A stretch of DNA of 64,000 nucleotides, from positions 124,001 through 188,000 of the forward strand of contig JADPRS010000001.1 of NCBI GenBank assembly GCA_015686845.1, in the 5' to 3' direction. A program made the translations under genes and the position numbers. Positions within the stretch are counted from its first letter, which is position 1. Each line of letters begins with the position of its first letter. Source of the stretch: Lutibacter sp. B2. Its GTDB lineage: Bacteria; Bacillota; Clostridia; Peptostreptococcales; Thermotaleaceae. A model generated the notes under the pieces. That model was not told the DNA's origin. It worked only from the letters and a program-made list of their open reading frames with translations, and did no database searches. Shown here piece after piece: positions 42,928 through 52,555 of this stretch.

Positions 42928-42966
42928 GAAGCTCATAGTTTTTTAAAAAAATCCTATGAGCTTACA
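42928..42966 (-). terminator. Terminator after the GGDEF-EAL gene
   Basis: AAGCTCATAG pairs with CTATGAGCTT around an AT loop, followed on the minus strand by TTCTTTTTG. It overlaps the stop codon. Confidence 0.75.
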
Positions 42967-44540
42967 CTTTTATTATTTTTTATTATTATTTCAAATTCCT
43001 CTCTTGCTACAGGGGGGCTAAAAAGATAACCTTGCATCTTATCACATTTTTTTTCCTTTAAAAATTCTAACTGTTCAATTGTTTCCACACCTTCTGCCGT
43101 AACTTTAAGATTCAAATTATGTGCAAGGGATATAATAACATTTACAATATTCTCATTGTTTTTATTTAAAAGACAATCTTGAATAAATGATTTATCAATT
43201 TTAAGTTCATCTAGCGTCATATTTTTCAAATAATTCAAACTAGAATAGCCAGTTCCAAAATCATCCATAGCTATATATATTCCAAGTTTCTTTAACTCAT
43301 TTAGAATCTTTAAAGTATAATCCATATCAATTACAGCTGTACTCTCCGTAATTTCTAATTCTAAGTACTTAGGATCAAGCTTTATTTCATCTAATATATT
43401 TACAATCCTTTCAACTATATTTTTCTGTCTAAATTGACATGCCGAAAGGTTTACGGAAACTCTAATGGGTTCATATCCATCTTCTTGCCACTGTTTATTT
43501 TGAATACATGCAGTTTTTAATACCCACTCCCCTATAGGTATAATGAGTCCTGTTTCTTCTGCTATGGGTATAAACTTTACGGGAGATATCATGCCCAATT
43601 GTGGATGTTTCCAACGTATTAAGGCTTCCATGCCCATAACCTCATCTTTATTTATATCTACTTTTGGTTGGTAATAAACGACAAATTCTTCTCTTTCAAT
43701 TGCATATCTCAAATCTGTTGCAATTTTTAAATTCTCTAAGGAGTTTCTATTTAATTCTTTCGTATAAAACGCATAATTATTTCTACCTATATCTTTTACT
43801 CGATACATAGCCATATCTGCACATTTTATCAACGTTTCTAAATCATCTCCATCATATGGATAAATACTCACCCCGATGCTAGCAGTTATGTACAATTCAT
43901 ATCCTTCAAGTATAAATGACTTTTTAAAAGAGTTTATTATTTTCTTTGCAAATTCTTCCACATACTTTTCATCCTCTATTTGCGTTAACAGTATACCAAA
44001 CTCATCGCCACCGATACGACCAAATATATGCTTTTCTTCCATCATATCACTTATTCTCTTCGTAATTAATTTTATAACTTCATCACCCATTACATGTCCT
44101 AAAGTCTCATTGATTGCTTTAAATCTATCTATATCAAAGACTAGGATGGCAAGTTTTCTGTCATCTTTAGTATCTTTAAGTGCATTCGAAACATAGTTTG
44201 AAAACAACCCTCTATTTGGAAGACCCGTAATTGTATCATAATCCGAAAAATAGTTGGACTTATCTTCTACTAATTTACGTTGCCTATACAGTTGTCTTTT
44301 ATACGTATCTATTTTTGATAAATCACTTTTAATGATTATATATATCATACAAGCTGTTACAATTACATAAATCCATCCCTTAAATAATTGAATTCTATTT
44401 TGTAGCACTATATCTTTTACTAATCTATTTAATAATTCATCTGAAAATAATATCCACAAGCATCCTACAAATCCATAAATCAAAGAAATTTTTATAGGCA
44501 ATAAATTTTTTCTTGACAATTTAACATCTTCTAGTTCCAT
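42954..44540 (-). CDS. Membrane GGDEF-EAL cyclic-di-GMP protein
   Basis: 528-residue protein. Two membrane helices (about 15-35 and 52-70) precede a GGDEF domain with intact GRIGGDEFGIL near residue 175 and RFKAINETLGHVMGDE before it; a clear RxxD inhibitory site is missing. The EAL domain has MEALIRWKHP, VNLSACQF, LEITESTAV, DDFGTGYSSL, LKIDKSFI and VTAEGVET, all metal and catalytic residues present. So it could both make and degrade cyclic di-GMP; which dominates is not decided. No extracellular sensing domain is visible between the helices beyond about 15 residues. Confidence 0.93.
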   Translation of the reverse strand: MELEDVKLSRKNLLPIKISLIYGFVGCLWILFSDELLNRLVKDIVLQNRIQLFKGWIYVIVTACMIYIIIKSDLSKIDTYKRQLYRQRKLVEDKSNYFSDYDTITGLPNRGLFSNYVSNALKDTKDDRKLAILVFDIDRFKAINETLGHVMGDEVIKLITKRISDMMEEKHIFGRIGGDEFGILLTQIEDEKYVEEFAKKIINSFKKSFILEGYELYITASIGVSIYPYDGDDLETLIKCADMAMYRVKDIGRNNYAFYTKELNRNSLENLKIATDLRYAIEREEFVVYYQPKVDINKDEVMGMEALIRWKHPQLGMISPVKFIPIAEETGLIIPIGEWVLKTACIQNKQWQEDGYEPIRVSVNLSACQFRQKNIVERIVNILDEIKLDPKYLELEITESTAVIDMDYTLKILNELKKLGIYIAMDDFGTGYSSLNYLKNMTLDELKIDKSFIQDCLLNKNNENIVNVIISLAHNLNLKVTAEGVETIEQLEFLKEKKCDKMQGYLFSPPVAREEFEIIIKNNKSVSS

Positions 44541-44714
44541 TAAGAGACCCCCTATAGCGCAAGCAAAATATATGTCGTTTTTTATCTACTTACGAAACAT
44601 TATATCAAATATATTGATGTTTTCACACCTATAAAAATAAACTATTTATAAAATATTAAAATACCTCTTGAATAAAATGTGTAAATTTAAGGAAAATACA
44701 CTATTATTTTTACA

Positions 44715-44743
44715 TTGTATATAAAAAATAGCGATGATATAAT
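44715..44743 (+). promoter_or_regulatory. Promoter of the LysM/SleB gene
   Basis: TTGTAT (44715-44720) and TATAAT (44738-44743), 17 bases apart, with TGA before the -10 (extended -10). Confidence 0.7.
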
Positions 44744-44773
44744 TTAGTTAGTTATTTAAGGGGGAAATAAAAA

Positions 44774-45721
44774 ATGAAAAAATTTTTATCGACCATACTT
44801 TGCATTGGAATACTCTTTGGAAGTGCTCCTACTTATGCAGACTCATATGTTATGCATACAATTCAATCAGAAGATACATACTGGACAATCTCACAAAAGT
44901 ATAATAAAGATTTACAAACCCTTCAATCAATGAATAACTCCTCAGAACAAGAACTATACGAAGGAAATATAATAAAAATCCAACCTGTTAAAGCCGGGAA
45001 AACCATTTCTATACAAGTTGATGGAAAAGAAGTCTTGCCAGATCAAAACCCGTATTTAGAAAACGCTCGTACATTTGTGCCTATCCGTTCAATAGCCGAA
45101 GCGCTCAATATAAAAGAAATCAACTGGGATGATTCTACTCAAACAGCCATATTAGAAAATAATGGACAATCTATACGCTTACCCCTTGGTTCAAAAACCG
45201 CAACCATAAATGAAAAAAAGGTAGAACTTGATGCCCCTATTACTGTTTATAATGGACGAACATTCATACCTGTCCGTTTCGTTGCAGAAGCTTTTAATTG
45301 TAATGTTAACTGGGATGATGAGCAACTACTAGTTGATATAAAAACTAAAAATAACTATACGGAAGATATATATTGGCTATCTAAAATTGTAGAAGCGGAA
45401 GCACAGGGTGAACCTTATGAAGGAAAATTAGCCGTTGCTAATGTAATCATAAATCGAAAAAACAACGCTACATTCCCTAATACCATTAAGGATGTTATTT
45501 TCGATCGAGCATACGGATTTCAATTTACACCAGTACTTAATGGGGCCATCTATAACACGGCTTCTGAAGAAAGTATCCAAGTAGCCAAACAAGCACTAGA
45601 CGGATATAATAACGTAGGTGATTGCCTATATTTCTTAAACCCTCGTATTTCACAAAGTTTTTGGATTGTAAACAATAGAACAATTTATAAATCTATCAAT
45701 CAACACGATTTCTACTTATAA
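44774..45721 (+). CDS. Secreted LysM/copper-amine-oxidase-N/SleB wall hydrolase
   Basis: 315-residue exported cell-wall hydrolase with three parts. A signal peptide (MKKFLSTILCIGILFGSAPTYA) is followed by a LysM domain (HTIQSEDTYWTISQKYNKDLQTLQSMNN, about 28-70). Two copper-amine-oxidase N-like strands follow (ARTFVPIRSIAEALNIKEINWDD and GRTFIPVRFVAEAFNCNVNWDD), a wall-binding stalk common in Clostridia. Last is a SleB/Hydrolase_2 domain (about 200-315) with KIVEAEAQGEPYEGKLAVANVIINR, carrying the catalytic Glu. Likely a lytic enzyme for peptidoglycan in vegetative growth or spore cortex. GGGGGAAA precedes the ATG. Confidence 0.92.
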   Translation: MKKFLSTILCIGILFGSAPTYADSYVMHTIQSEDTYWTISQKYNKDLQTLQSMNNSSEQELYEGNIIKIQPVKAGKTISIQVDGKEVLPDQNPYLENARTFVPIRSIAEALNIKEINWDDSTQTAILENNGQSIRLPLGSKTATINEKKVELDAPITVYNGRTFIPVRFVAEAFNCNVNWDDEQLLVDIKTKNNYTEDIYWLSKIVEAEAQGEPYEGKLAVANVIINRKNNATFPNTIKDVIFDRAYGFQFTPVLNGAIYNTASEESIQVAKQALDGYNNVGDCLYFLNPRISQSFWIVNNRTIYKSINQHDFYL

Positions 45722-45757
45722 AAAAATACCGATTCTTTTGAATCGGTATTTTTTTAT
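45721..45757. terminator. Bidirectional terminator after the SleB gene
   Basis: AAAAATACCGATTC and GAATCGGTATTTTT pair perfectly around TTTT, with T runs on both strands between convergent genes. Confidence 0.9.
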
Positions 45758-45765
45758 ACTATTTT

Positions 45766-46260
45766 TCATCTTAAAACTTTTACTAAAAATACACCAATCA
45801 TAGTAATACCAATAGTTACATTGATTACAACACCAAGCATATATCCCAGCATAGTTCCAAAGCCAGATTTCATTGATAATTTTAACTCTTTTCCATAACA
45901 TAATTCTCCAATACATGTACCTAAAAACTGTCCTATTAATAACCCTGGTATGCTAAACAGCAATACCCCCGCTATACCCCCTAAAAATCCTCCAATAATA
46001 CCTGCTTTGGTAGCACCAAATTTTTTTGCACCTAATAAACTTGCAACATAATCAAATACAAATGCCAAAATCGTAATAACTGCAAAAAATACGATCCATG
46101 TCACACTAATTTTCTCAAACTTTGTAAACATGCCATAACCAAGGCTTGATAAAAAAATCAATCCATTTCCAGGTAATCCCGGTACAAAAATACCTATTAA
46201 TCCAATGACCATTAGAATCATTACGACAAATAACACAAAAACACGCCCTTTTACAATCAT
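45766..46260 (-). CDS. DUF456 membrane protein
   Basis: 164-residue integral membrane protein with about four hydrophobic segments. GLIGIFVPGLPGNGLIFLSSLGYG and DYVASLLGAKKFGATKAGIIGGFLGGIAG are the family signature of DUF456, whose role is unknown. Glycine-zipper-like helices (GGFLGGIAGVLLFSIPGLLIGQFLG) suggest tight helix packing. The ATG at 46260 has GTAGGATG upstream. It is divergent from the DUF5658 gene. Confidence 0.88.
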   Translation of the reverse strand: MIVKGRVFVLFVVMILMVIGLIGIFVPGLPGNGLIFLSSLGYGMFTKFEKISVTWIVFFAVITILAFVFDYVASLLGAKKFGATKAGIIGGFLGGIAGVLLFSIPGLLIGQFLGTCIGELCYGKELKLSMKSGFGTMLGYMLGVVINVTIGITMIGVFLVKVLR

Positions 46261-46400
46261 ATATTACATCCTACACCAATCTGACAGGATAAAATTCTGG
46301 ATAAACATTAGAATTTATAGATCTATTTCTAATTCTTTCATATGTGGAATATGTATAAGTAAAGAAAAATTATACAATCCTACATTAAAGGAGAATTATT

Positions 46401-46742
46401 ATGAGACATATATTAATACACAAAAAAATTTCTACAAGTATTATGCTACCTTTATTATTTATTCTAATGATTATAGATTACCCTTTAACTTACTATGGAA
46501 TGTATGTACTTAGAACGATTGAAGAAGCAAATCCCCTTATGCTAAAATTTATGGAAATGCCTTTTTATAAGGGTTTTCTAATAAGAGTACTCTATAGTTT
46601 GTTCTTTATTTCTCTATTAAAATATGTAGAACAATATAAATATCCTGTTGTATATAGAAAAATTTTATTTGTACCTTTATCTATCCAGATTATTCCTTAT
46701 ACAGCCCATGCTATGTGGATTTTTAACTATATGGTATCCTAG
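46401..46742 (+). CDS. DUF5658-like small membrane protein
   Basis: 113-residue protein with three predicted helices: IMLPLLFILMIIDYPLTYYGMYVL, FLIRVLYSLFFISLL and ILFVPLSIQIIPYTAHAMWIFNYM. The IDYPLTYYGMxxxxxxEEANPLM pattern resembles the DUF5658 family (D-x-x-x-T ... EANP). No function is known. AAAGGAG lies 7 bases before the ATG at 46401. Confidence 0.78.
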   Translation: MRHILIHKKISTSIMLPLLFILMIIDYPLTYYGMYVLRTIEEANPLMLKFMEMPFYKGFLIRVLYSLFFISLLKYVEQYKYPVVYRKILFVPLSIQIIPYTAHAMWIFNYMVS

Positions 46743-46762
46743 TGTTTTCAACCTATACATTT

Positions 46763-48202
46763 TTAAAAACTACGAAATCTTACTTTCTTAACAGTAAATA
46801 TCCTACCCTTAATTTTGGTACTCTGAAGTTCTTCATATACAAAATCACCTTTTTTACCAAAGATCTCTACATATGAACAAGTATCCTGTACATCAATGAT
46901 ACCGATATCCTTTGGAATAATTCCTTCCATATTACTAATTGCTCCAAGGATATCTCCTGGTCTCATTTTTTTCCTTTTTCCTGCATTTATACGTATTTTA
47001 GTAATTTCTCTATTGATCTTATCGCTTCTATCTCCTTTTGCTTTATGTGTAATCTGTTTTTCAAAAATCCTTTCGCCTTCTTGAATTGCTTCTTTTTCTC
47101 TTTTAGGTATTTCATGCTTTATATATTCCTCAATGTCATTTAGCATCTCCACATCACCCTGAGACACAAAAGTAATAGCGATCCCTCCATTACCCGCTCT
47201 TCCAGTTCTTCCAATTCTATGAACATAGCTTTCTTTTTCTACTGGAATATCATAATTTATAACATGGGTAACATCATCTATGTGTATTCCTCTAGCAGCC
47301 ACATCCGTTGCCACTAAAAAATCAAATTGTCCTCGCTTAAATCTTTGCATTGTATTTAATCGTTCTCCTTGTTCCATCCCTCCATGCAATCCTCTACATG
47401 AATATTTTTCATTTTTCATCTGTCTTATAATATTTTCAACCTTTTCTCTTGTATTACAAAATATAATGCAACGAGATGGTCTCTCTGTATAGATTATTTT
47501 ATTTATAAGATTAAATTTTCTATGCTCCTCCACTTCATAATAAGCTTGTTCAATTTTTTCTGTAGTAGAATCCTTTGAATCAACTTCAATTCGCTTAGGA
47601 TCAATCATATATTGATTACATATTTCTTCGATTTTTTCAGGCATTGTTGCAGAAAATAACATAGTTGCCCTATTCAGAGGTAAGGTTTTTATAATTGCTT
47701 CTACTTGATCTATAAAACCCATATTAAGCATTTCATCAGCTTCATCTATAATAAGATACTTTATTTCTTCTAAATTAACATTTTTTCTTTCCATATGATC
47801 TAAAATCCTACCTGGGGTAGCCACGATCACATGTACGCGCTGTCTTAGTTCTCTTTTTTGCATTTCTATAGGTTGTTTACCAAAAATTGCAGCACATCTT
47901 ATTTTTTTAAATCTCCCTATATAAGCAATATCTTCTTTTACTTGTACTGCTAATTCTCTAGTTGGCGTAAGCACTAGTACCTGTGAATTTCTTTGTTCTA
48001 ATTCTATTTTTTCACAAATAGGAATAGCAAAAGATGCAGTTTTTCCACTACCTGTTTTCGATTTGACGATTATATCTCTATTTTCAAGAACAAAAGGTAT
48101 AACTTGTTGTTGAACCGCTGTTGGCATTTCATATTCTAATTTTTCTAGTGCTTTTAATATTTCTTTATCCAAACCAAAATCTCTAAAATTCATTTTATGC
48201 AT
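46763..48202 (-). CDS. dbpA: DEAD-box RNA helicase, DbpA type
   Basis: 479-residue ATP-dependent RNA helicase. RecA-like domain 1: FRDFGLDKEILKALEKLEYEMPTAVQQQVIP (Q motif), KSKTGSGKTASF (motif I), VATPGRIL, IIDEADEML (DEAD) and LFSATMP (SAT). Domain 2: CRGLHGGMEQGER, VATDVAARGIHI and HRIGRTGRAG. The C-terminal domain from about residue 400 (INAGKRKKMRPGDILGAISN) matches the DbpA RNA-binding domain that recognises 23S rRNA hairpin 92, so a 50S assembly role is likely. It is followed downstream by no linked gene; the ydbC-like gene lies upstream. Confidence 0.93.
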   Translation of the reverse strand: MHKMNFRDFGLDKEILKALEKLEYEMPTAVQQQVIPFVLENRDIIVKSKTGSGKTASFAIPICEKIELEQRNSQVLVLTPTRELAVQVKEDIAYIGRFKKIRCAAIFGKQPIEMQKRELRQRVHVIVATPGRILDHMERKNVNLEEIKYLIIDEADEMLNMGFIDQVEAIIKTLPLNRATMLFSATMPEKIEEICNQYMIDPKRIEVDSKDSTTEKIEQAYYEVEEHRKFNLINKIIYTERPSRCIIFCNTREKVENIIRQMKNEKYSCRGLHGGMEQGERLNTMQRFKRGQFDFLVATDVAARGIHIDDVTHVINYDIPVEKESYVHRIGRTGRAGNGGIAITFVSQGDVEMLNDIEEYIKHEIPKREKEAIQEGERIFEKQITHKAKGDRSDKINREITKIRINAGKRKKMRPGDILGAISNMEGIIPKDIGIIDVQDTCSYVEIFGKKGDFVYEELQSTKIKGRIFTVKKVRFRSF

Positions 48203-48244
48203 TCTATTTTTCCCTCACATTTCATTCTTTAGCCGCTCTTTATA

Positions 48245-48475
48245 TTATAAACTCATTTCGTTTAATACATCCCTTAACTTTTTAAGTTCTTCTTTTGATA
48301 ACGTTATTCCTTTTCCCATCTTTTCGTGTTCAGGTGACCAGTCTCTCAAATCATATTTTGGTTCTCTATCATTCCAGCTAATAAGATTTAATTCTTTATT
48401 CCAACCTTTCGCTGATTCAGATATTACTGCAATCTCTTCTGTTATGTCATACTTAAATCCTGCCATATCACTCAT
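48245..48475 (-). CDS. YdbC/PC4-like single-stranded DNA-binding protein
   Basis: 76-residue protein of the bacterial PC4-like family (YdbC). The conserved sequence ELNLISWNDREPKYDLRDWSPEHEKMGKGITLSKEE is nearly diagnostic. Family members form dimers that bind single-stranded nucleic acid with a curved beta sheet. Function in the cell is unclear. AAAGGATGAG precedes the ATG at 48475. Confidence 0.93.
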   Translation of the reverse strand: MSDMAGFKYDITEEIAVISESAKGWNKELNLISWNDREPKYDLRDWSPEHEKMGKGITLSKEELKKLRDVLNEMSL

Positions 48476-48490
48476 CCTTTCTCACTTATA

Positions 48491-49147
48491 TTAAAGAGTT
48501 CCATCTATTTGGTAATTTTTTAGTAATTTAATTACATAACTCAATGTATAAAAATCTCTATCTAGTTGAACTTCAATGATATTTAATCCTTTGATTAACG
48601 TTGACTCATCAAAGTTATCTAATAAGATCATTAAGTTTAATATGTTTAAATCACCATCTTTTGTATCAAAAACTCTTGCCTTTTTTACATAGTCATTTTT
48701 CATTACATTTTTAACAGCCATTTCAAGTTCTTCGCTAATTTCTAATTGTGGCATTTCATGAAAAATTCTAATGTTTAAATCTTCTAAATTTAAATTTTTA
48801 GCTTTCTCTATATTACAGGATAAAAATATAGTGTTTTTGAATTGTGCATCTTTGAAATTAGCTCCCTCTAAATTTACGGAGTCAAATACAGTATTTTCAA
48901 ATGTAGCATTTGTAAAAACACTACTTTTTAAATTTGTTCCAATAAATTCTGTCCATCTAAAGGTACACCCAAAAAAAGTACATGCCTTAAAATGTGCGCC
49001 TCTAAAACTTGCATAATCAAAATTTGAATTTGAAAAATTGCTATTGTAGCACTTACTTCTCAGAAGATTTTTATACATAAAGTTCTTATTCTTTTTCTCT
49101 ATCTTATTATAATTAAAATTTCCAGGAACACTTTGATTTTTAGCCAT
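48491..49147 (-). CDS. Pentapeptide-repeat protein
   Basis: 218-residue soluble protein. Residues about 25-120 are pentapeptide repeats of the A(D/N)LXX type (SNFSNSNFDYASFRGAHF, FKDAQFKNTIF and so on), which fold as a right-handed beta helix. The C-terminal 100 residues are helical and not recognised; two acidic blocks lie there. The start is ATG 49147: GGAGG lies just before it and the longer frame would place that site inside the gene. Some relatives protect gyrase, but nothing here points to that. It lies 15 bases upstream of the YdbC-like gene. Confidence 0.85.
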   Translation of the reverse strand: MAKNQSVPGNFNYNKIEKKNKNFMYKNLLRSKCYNSNFSNSNFDYASFRGAHFKACTFFGCTFRWTEFIGTNLKSSVFTNATFENTVFDSVNLEGANFKDAQFKNTIFLSCNIEKAKNLNLEDLNIRIFHEMPQLEISEELEMAVKNVMKNDYVKKARVFDTKDGDLNILNLMILLDNFDESTLIKGLNIIEVQLDRDFYTLSYVIKLLKNYQIDGTL

Positions 49148-49219
49148 TTTTTCCTCCATTATAAATACGTTTATTTACTATTGCTTATTTTTATAAGCGT
49201 TAGATGTTCTTTATAATAT

Positions 49220-49414
49220 TTAATTCACAATTTCCTTAACTCTACCTACAATTCCACTCTCAAGCATGACTTTAATTCCGTGATGATGATTAGGTGAGTT
49301 TGTAAGAAGCTTTTGAACCACACCTTCTGTTAATTTTCCAGAACGCTGATCTTGTTTTTGTACAACTCTAACTTTTATACCTGGTTTTATATTTGCTCGT
49401 ATCGTTCCACTCAT
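49220..49414 (-). CDS. ywbE: YwbE family protein
   Basis: 64-residue protein fully matching the YwbE (DUF2196) family: IKPGIKVRVVQKQDQRSGKLTEGVVQ and TNSPNHHHGIKVMLE. Function unknown; the basic KOW-like core suggests RNA or ribosome contact, which is inference. AAAGGGGA precedes the ATG. It lies 17 bases behind rlmD and is probably co-transcribed with it. Confidence 0.93.
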   Translation of the reverse strand: MSGTIRANIKPGIKVRVVQKQDQRSGKLTEGVVQKLLTNSPNHHHGIKVMLESGIVGRVKEIVN

Positions 49415-49431
49415 ATTATTTTCCCCTTTCT

Positions 49432-50787
49432 TTACTTACGATATAGTCTAACAACTGTCTCCACATGTGGAGTGTGTGGGAACATATCCATGCACTTAAC
49501 CTTGTCCACTACATATCCATACTTTTGCATATCTGCTAAATTCTCTGCTAAACTCTTTGGATTACAAGAAACATAAACAATCTCTTTACACTTATATCTT
49601 AAAACCTTCTGTAAAGCTTTAGGATGAACGCCTACTCTTGGAGGATCTAAGATAATAATATCTGGCTTGTCCTTTAATTCATCAAGCTTTTTAAATACAT
49701 CTCCAGCTATGAAATGACAATTGTCCAGATCATTCATTTTTGCATTCTTGTTAGCTGCCTCGACTGCCTCTTCAATCAATTCTATCCCTAAAACCTTTTT
49801 TGCTTTTTTAGAAACAATTTGACCGATTGTACCCGTTCCACAGTATAAGTCAAATATAGTCTTATTATTGGCATCTCCTAAAAATTCAAGTGCCATGCTA
49901 TACAATCTTTCTGCTCCTAATGAATTGGTTTGGAAGAATGAATATGCAGATACCTTAAACTTAAGCCCTAATATTTCTTCATAAAAATAGTCTCTTCCAT
50001 ACAATACTTCCAATTTTTCATTGACTACTGCATCTGCTACATTATCATTGAACGTATGTAGAAATCCTACTAATTTTCCTTCAATAGGTAAGCTTTTAAT
50101 CATTTCTACTAATTCATTCATATCCCATACGATTTGAGTAGAAGTTATGATGTTTACTAATATTTCTTTCGTTGTTTTTGCTTTTCGTACGATTAAGTGT
50201 CTTAAATATCCTTCATGACTTCTATTATTATATAGTGGAATTTCTTTTTCTCTGCAATAGTCTAAAATACTTTTTAGAATCATATTGAAGTCTTCGTCTA
50301 CGATTTTACAATGATCTACCGTTACTACATCTGTAAATCTTCCTTTTTTGTGCATTCCTAGGTTAAGTTCTCCCCCCTTTGTCTCATTCCCGAAAGAATA
50401 CTCCATTTTATTTCTATATTCGTATACTTCTGGACTTCCTTCTATTCCTAAGAAATCATATCCTTTAACGCCTGCATCATCAATCAGCTTTTTAACTAGA
50501 TTCGCTTTTAGTTCCTTTTGCTTTTCGTAGGGTATTGTCTGATTTGCACATCCTCCACATAATCCAAAATGTTCACAGAATGAATCTATTTCTATATCAG
50601 CACGCTCAATTACTTCAAGTAACTTACCTTCTGCATGATCTTTTCGATTCTTTTTAATCATAACTTTTACCGTTTGTCCCGGAATACTATTCTTTACATA
50701 TACTTTTTTACCTTCAAGAGCTCCTATTCCCTTCGCTGGAAATTCTAAATCTTCAATTTTAACTTCTACTATATCATTTTTTTTCAT
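49432..50787 (-). CDS. rlmD: 23S rRNA (uracil-C5)-methyltransferase, RlmD/RumA family
   Basis: 451-residue RNA methyltransferase that makes 5-methyluridine. A TRAM domain fills residues 1-60; the iron-sulfur cysteines are in SFCEHFGLCGGCANQ (CxxxxxCxxC) with the fourth Cys downstream (DHCKIV). The catalytic domain shows QTNSLGAE, the SAM loop FDLYCGTGTIGQIV, ILDPPRVGVHPK and the nucleophile in IVYVSCNPKSLAENL. Gram-positive relatives may target U747 and U1939 (RlmCD), so the exact site is open. It leads a short unit with ywbE. Confidence 0.92.
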   Translation of the reverse strand: MKKNDIVEVKIEDLEFPAKGIGALEGKKVYVKNSIPGQTVKVMIKKNRKDHAEGKLLEVIERADIEIDSFCEHFGLCGGCANQTIPYEKQKELKANLVKKLIDDAGVKGYDFLGIEGSPEVYEYRNKMEYSFGNETKGGELNLGMHKKGRFTDVVTVDHCKIVDEDFNMILKSILDYCREKEIPLYNNRSHEGYLRHLIVRKAKTTKEILVNIITSTQIVWDMNELVEMIKSLPIEGKLVGFLHTFNDNVADAVVNEKLEVLYGRDYFYEEILGLKFKVSAYSFFQTNSLGAERLYSMALEFLGDANNKTIFDLYCGTGTIGQIVSKKAKKVLGIELIEEAVEAANKNAKMNDLDNCHFIAGDVFKKLDELKDKPDIIILDPPRVGVHPKALQKVLRYKCKEIVYVSCNPKSLAENLADMQKYGYVVDKVKCMDMFPHTPHVETVVRLYRK

Positions 50788-50837
50788 TATCTATTGCTCT
50801 CCTTAAAATTTACTTTATATTTTACTTACTATTTATC

Positions 50838-50871
50838 ATAAAAGCCGAGTGTTTCTTTAAACTCGGCTTAT
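50838..50871 (-). terminator. Terminator after the HAD phosphatase gene
   Basis: AAGCCGAGT and ACTCGGCTT form a 9-bp stem with a loop of about 12 bases overlapping the stop codon; followed by TT only, so moderate strength. Confidence 0.65.
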
Positions 50872-51524
50872 GCAATCTCTTGGTACTCTTCCAAATAGCA
50901 GTCTGCTACACTTATAATTTCATCTTTAAAAGGCAGTGATGCTTCATCTGCAATGGCATATACTTTCATTCCTGCTCTTTTTGCAGCTAACACGCCTGCA
51001 TAAGTGTCCTCAAATGCCAAACAACATAGAGGTTCTACACCTAAATCTTCTGCTGCTTTTAAATACACATCTGGATATGGCTTTCCTCTATCTACTTCGC
51101 ATGATGTTCTAATTCCATCAAAATAGTGTTCTATTTTATTGCTCTTTAGAACAGCCTCAACCAATTCTCTTGAATTACTAGTTGCAATTCCTATTTTTAT
51201 ATTTTTAGCTTTTAGCTTGTCTAATAATAGTTTTACTCCGTCTTTGAGTATTATTCTATTTGCATAAAAATCTCTAGCCATATCTAACCATTCGTTCTTT
51301 ATTTCATCTATAGAGTCTGCTATATTAAATCGTTTTTTAAAGTAATTTGCTGTTTCAGTAAAACTCTTTCCCTCAATTTCCTTTTGTAACTCTAAATGTG
51401 GTAGGCTTAAAAAATCAATATTTCTTTTCTCTAAGTATTCAATGTCTATTTGTTTCCAAATCCACATAGAATCTACTAACGTTCCATCTAAGTCAAAAAT
51501 CACTGCTTTTACTTGATCCAACAC
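50868..51524 (-). CDS. HAD-family phosphatase, beta-phosphoglucomutase-like
   Basis: 218-residue hydrolase of subfamily IA. Motif I is VIFDLDGTLVDSMWIW, the cap domain follows (about 17-95), motif II is IGIATSNSRELV, motif III is KPYPDVYLKAA, and motif IV is FEDTYAGVLAAKRAGM. Substrate unknown; the family covers sugar phosphates, pseudouridine-5'-phosphate and phosphoglycolate. ATG 51524 follows GGGGGATGAAAGG. Single gene ending in its own hairpin, between rlmD and the opp operon. Confidence 0.92.
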   Translation of the reverse strand: MLDQVKAVIFDLDGTLVDSMWIWKQIDIEYLEKRNIDFLSLPHLELQKEIEGKSFTETANYFKKRFNIADSIDEIKNEWLDMARDFYANRIILKDGVKLLLDKLKAKNIKIGIATSNSRELVEAVLKSNKIEHYFDGIRTSCEVDRGKPYPDVYLKAAEDLGVEPLCCLAFEDTYAGVLAAKRAGMKVYAIADEASLPFKDEIISVADCYLEEYQEIA

Positions 51525-51577
51525 CTTTCATCCCCCACTTTCTAAAAATACTATAGCTCTTCAAATTTATCCTTTTA

Positions 51578-52552
51578 TTATTTATTATATAAATGACATC
51601 TAACAAAGTGACCTTTTTCTACTTCTATATTTTGTGGAGAATTTTTACTACAAACATCCATGGCATAAGGACATCTTGGGTGAAATCTACATCCCGTTGG
51701 TGGACATACTGGATTTGGTGCATCGCCCTTTAATATGATTCTTTCACTATTAGTATTTGGTTCGATAGAAGGTATTGCAGAAAATAATGATTTTGTATAA
51801 GGATGATAAGCTCTTTCATAAATTTTCTCTACATGGGCCTTTTCGACTATTTCTCCCAAGTACATAACACCAACTCTATCACTCATGTAATGAATAACAT
51901 TTAAATCATGTGAAATAAATAAATAGGTTAAATTCAATTTTGATTGCAATCTTTTCATCAAATTTAAAATTTGAGCTTGTATCGAAACATCTAAAGCAGA
52001 TACGGGTTCATCTCCTATAATAAACTGAGGGTTTAACATCAATGCTCTAGCAATAGCAATACGTTGACGTTGTCCTCCACTCAATTCATGGGGATATCGA
52101 TTTGCAATACTTTCTTCTAATCCCACTAGTTCCATCATTTCATAGACTTTTTTCTGTCTTTCTTGTTTATTTCCTTCTCTATAAATCACTAACGGCTCTT
52201 CTAACGTCCATCCAATTTTTTTCTTTGGATTTAAAGATGCATAAGGGTCTTGAAAAACAATTTGCATATTTCTACGAATTTTATTGGAAAAATTTTTCCC
52301 ACTACCTGTAATTATATTTCGCTCAAAATAAATTTTTCCTTTTGATGGTGAAATTAATCCTCCGATCATCAATCCCATAGTAGATTTTCCACATCCACTT
52401 TCCCCTACTAATCCAAAGGTCTCTCCTCTGTAAATTTCAAAGGATACGCCATCTACAGCTTTTACATATCTTTCTCTTTCCCATATTCTTTGTTTTGGAA
52501 CTGAAAAATGTTTATGAAGAGACTCAACTTCTAATAACGGTTCATTTTTCAT
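51578..52552 (-). CDS. oppF: Oligopeptide ABC transporter ATPase OppF
   Basis: 324-residue ATPase, last gene of the opp operon. Walker A GLVGESGCGKSTMG near residue 45, Q-loop VFQDPYASLNPKKK, signature LSGGQRQRIAIARAL, Walker B FIIGDEPVSALD, and the C-terminal oligopeptide-transporter extension with GDAPNPVCPPTGCRFHPRCPYAMDVC, whose four cysteines hold an iron-sulfur or zinc site in this family. It lies 3 bases behind oppD. Confidence 0.93.
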   Translation of the reverse strand: MKNEPLLEVESLHKHFSVPKQRIWERERYVKAVDGVSFEIYRGETFGLVGESGCGKSTMGLMIGGLISPSKGKIYFERNIITGSGKNFSNKIRRNMQIVFQDPYASLNPKKKIGWTLEEPLVIYREGNKQERQKKVYEMMELVGLEESIANRYPHELSGGQRQRIAIARALMLNPQFIIGDEPVSALDVSIQAQILNLMKRLQSKLNLTYLFISHDLNVIHYMSDRVGVMYLGEIVEKAHVEKIYERAYHPYTKSLFSAIPSIEPNTNSERIILKGDAPNPVCPPTGCRFHPRCPYAMDVCSKNSPQNIEVEKGHFVRCHLYNK

Positions 52553-52555
52553 AGC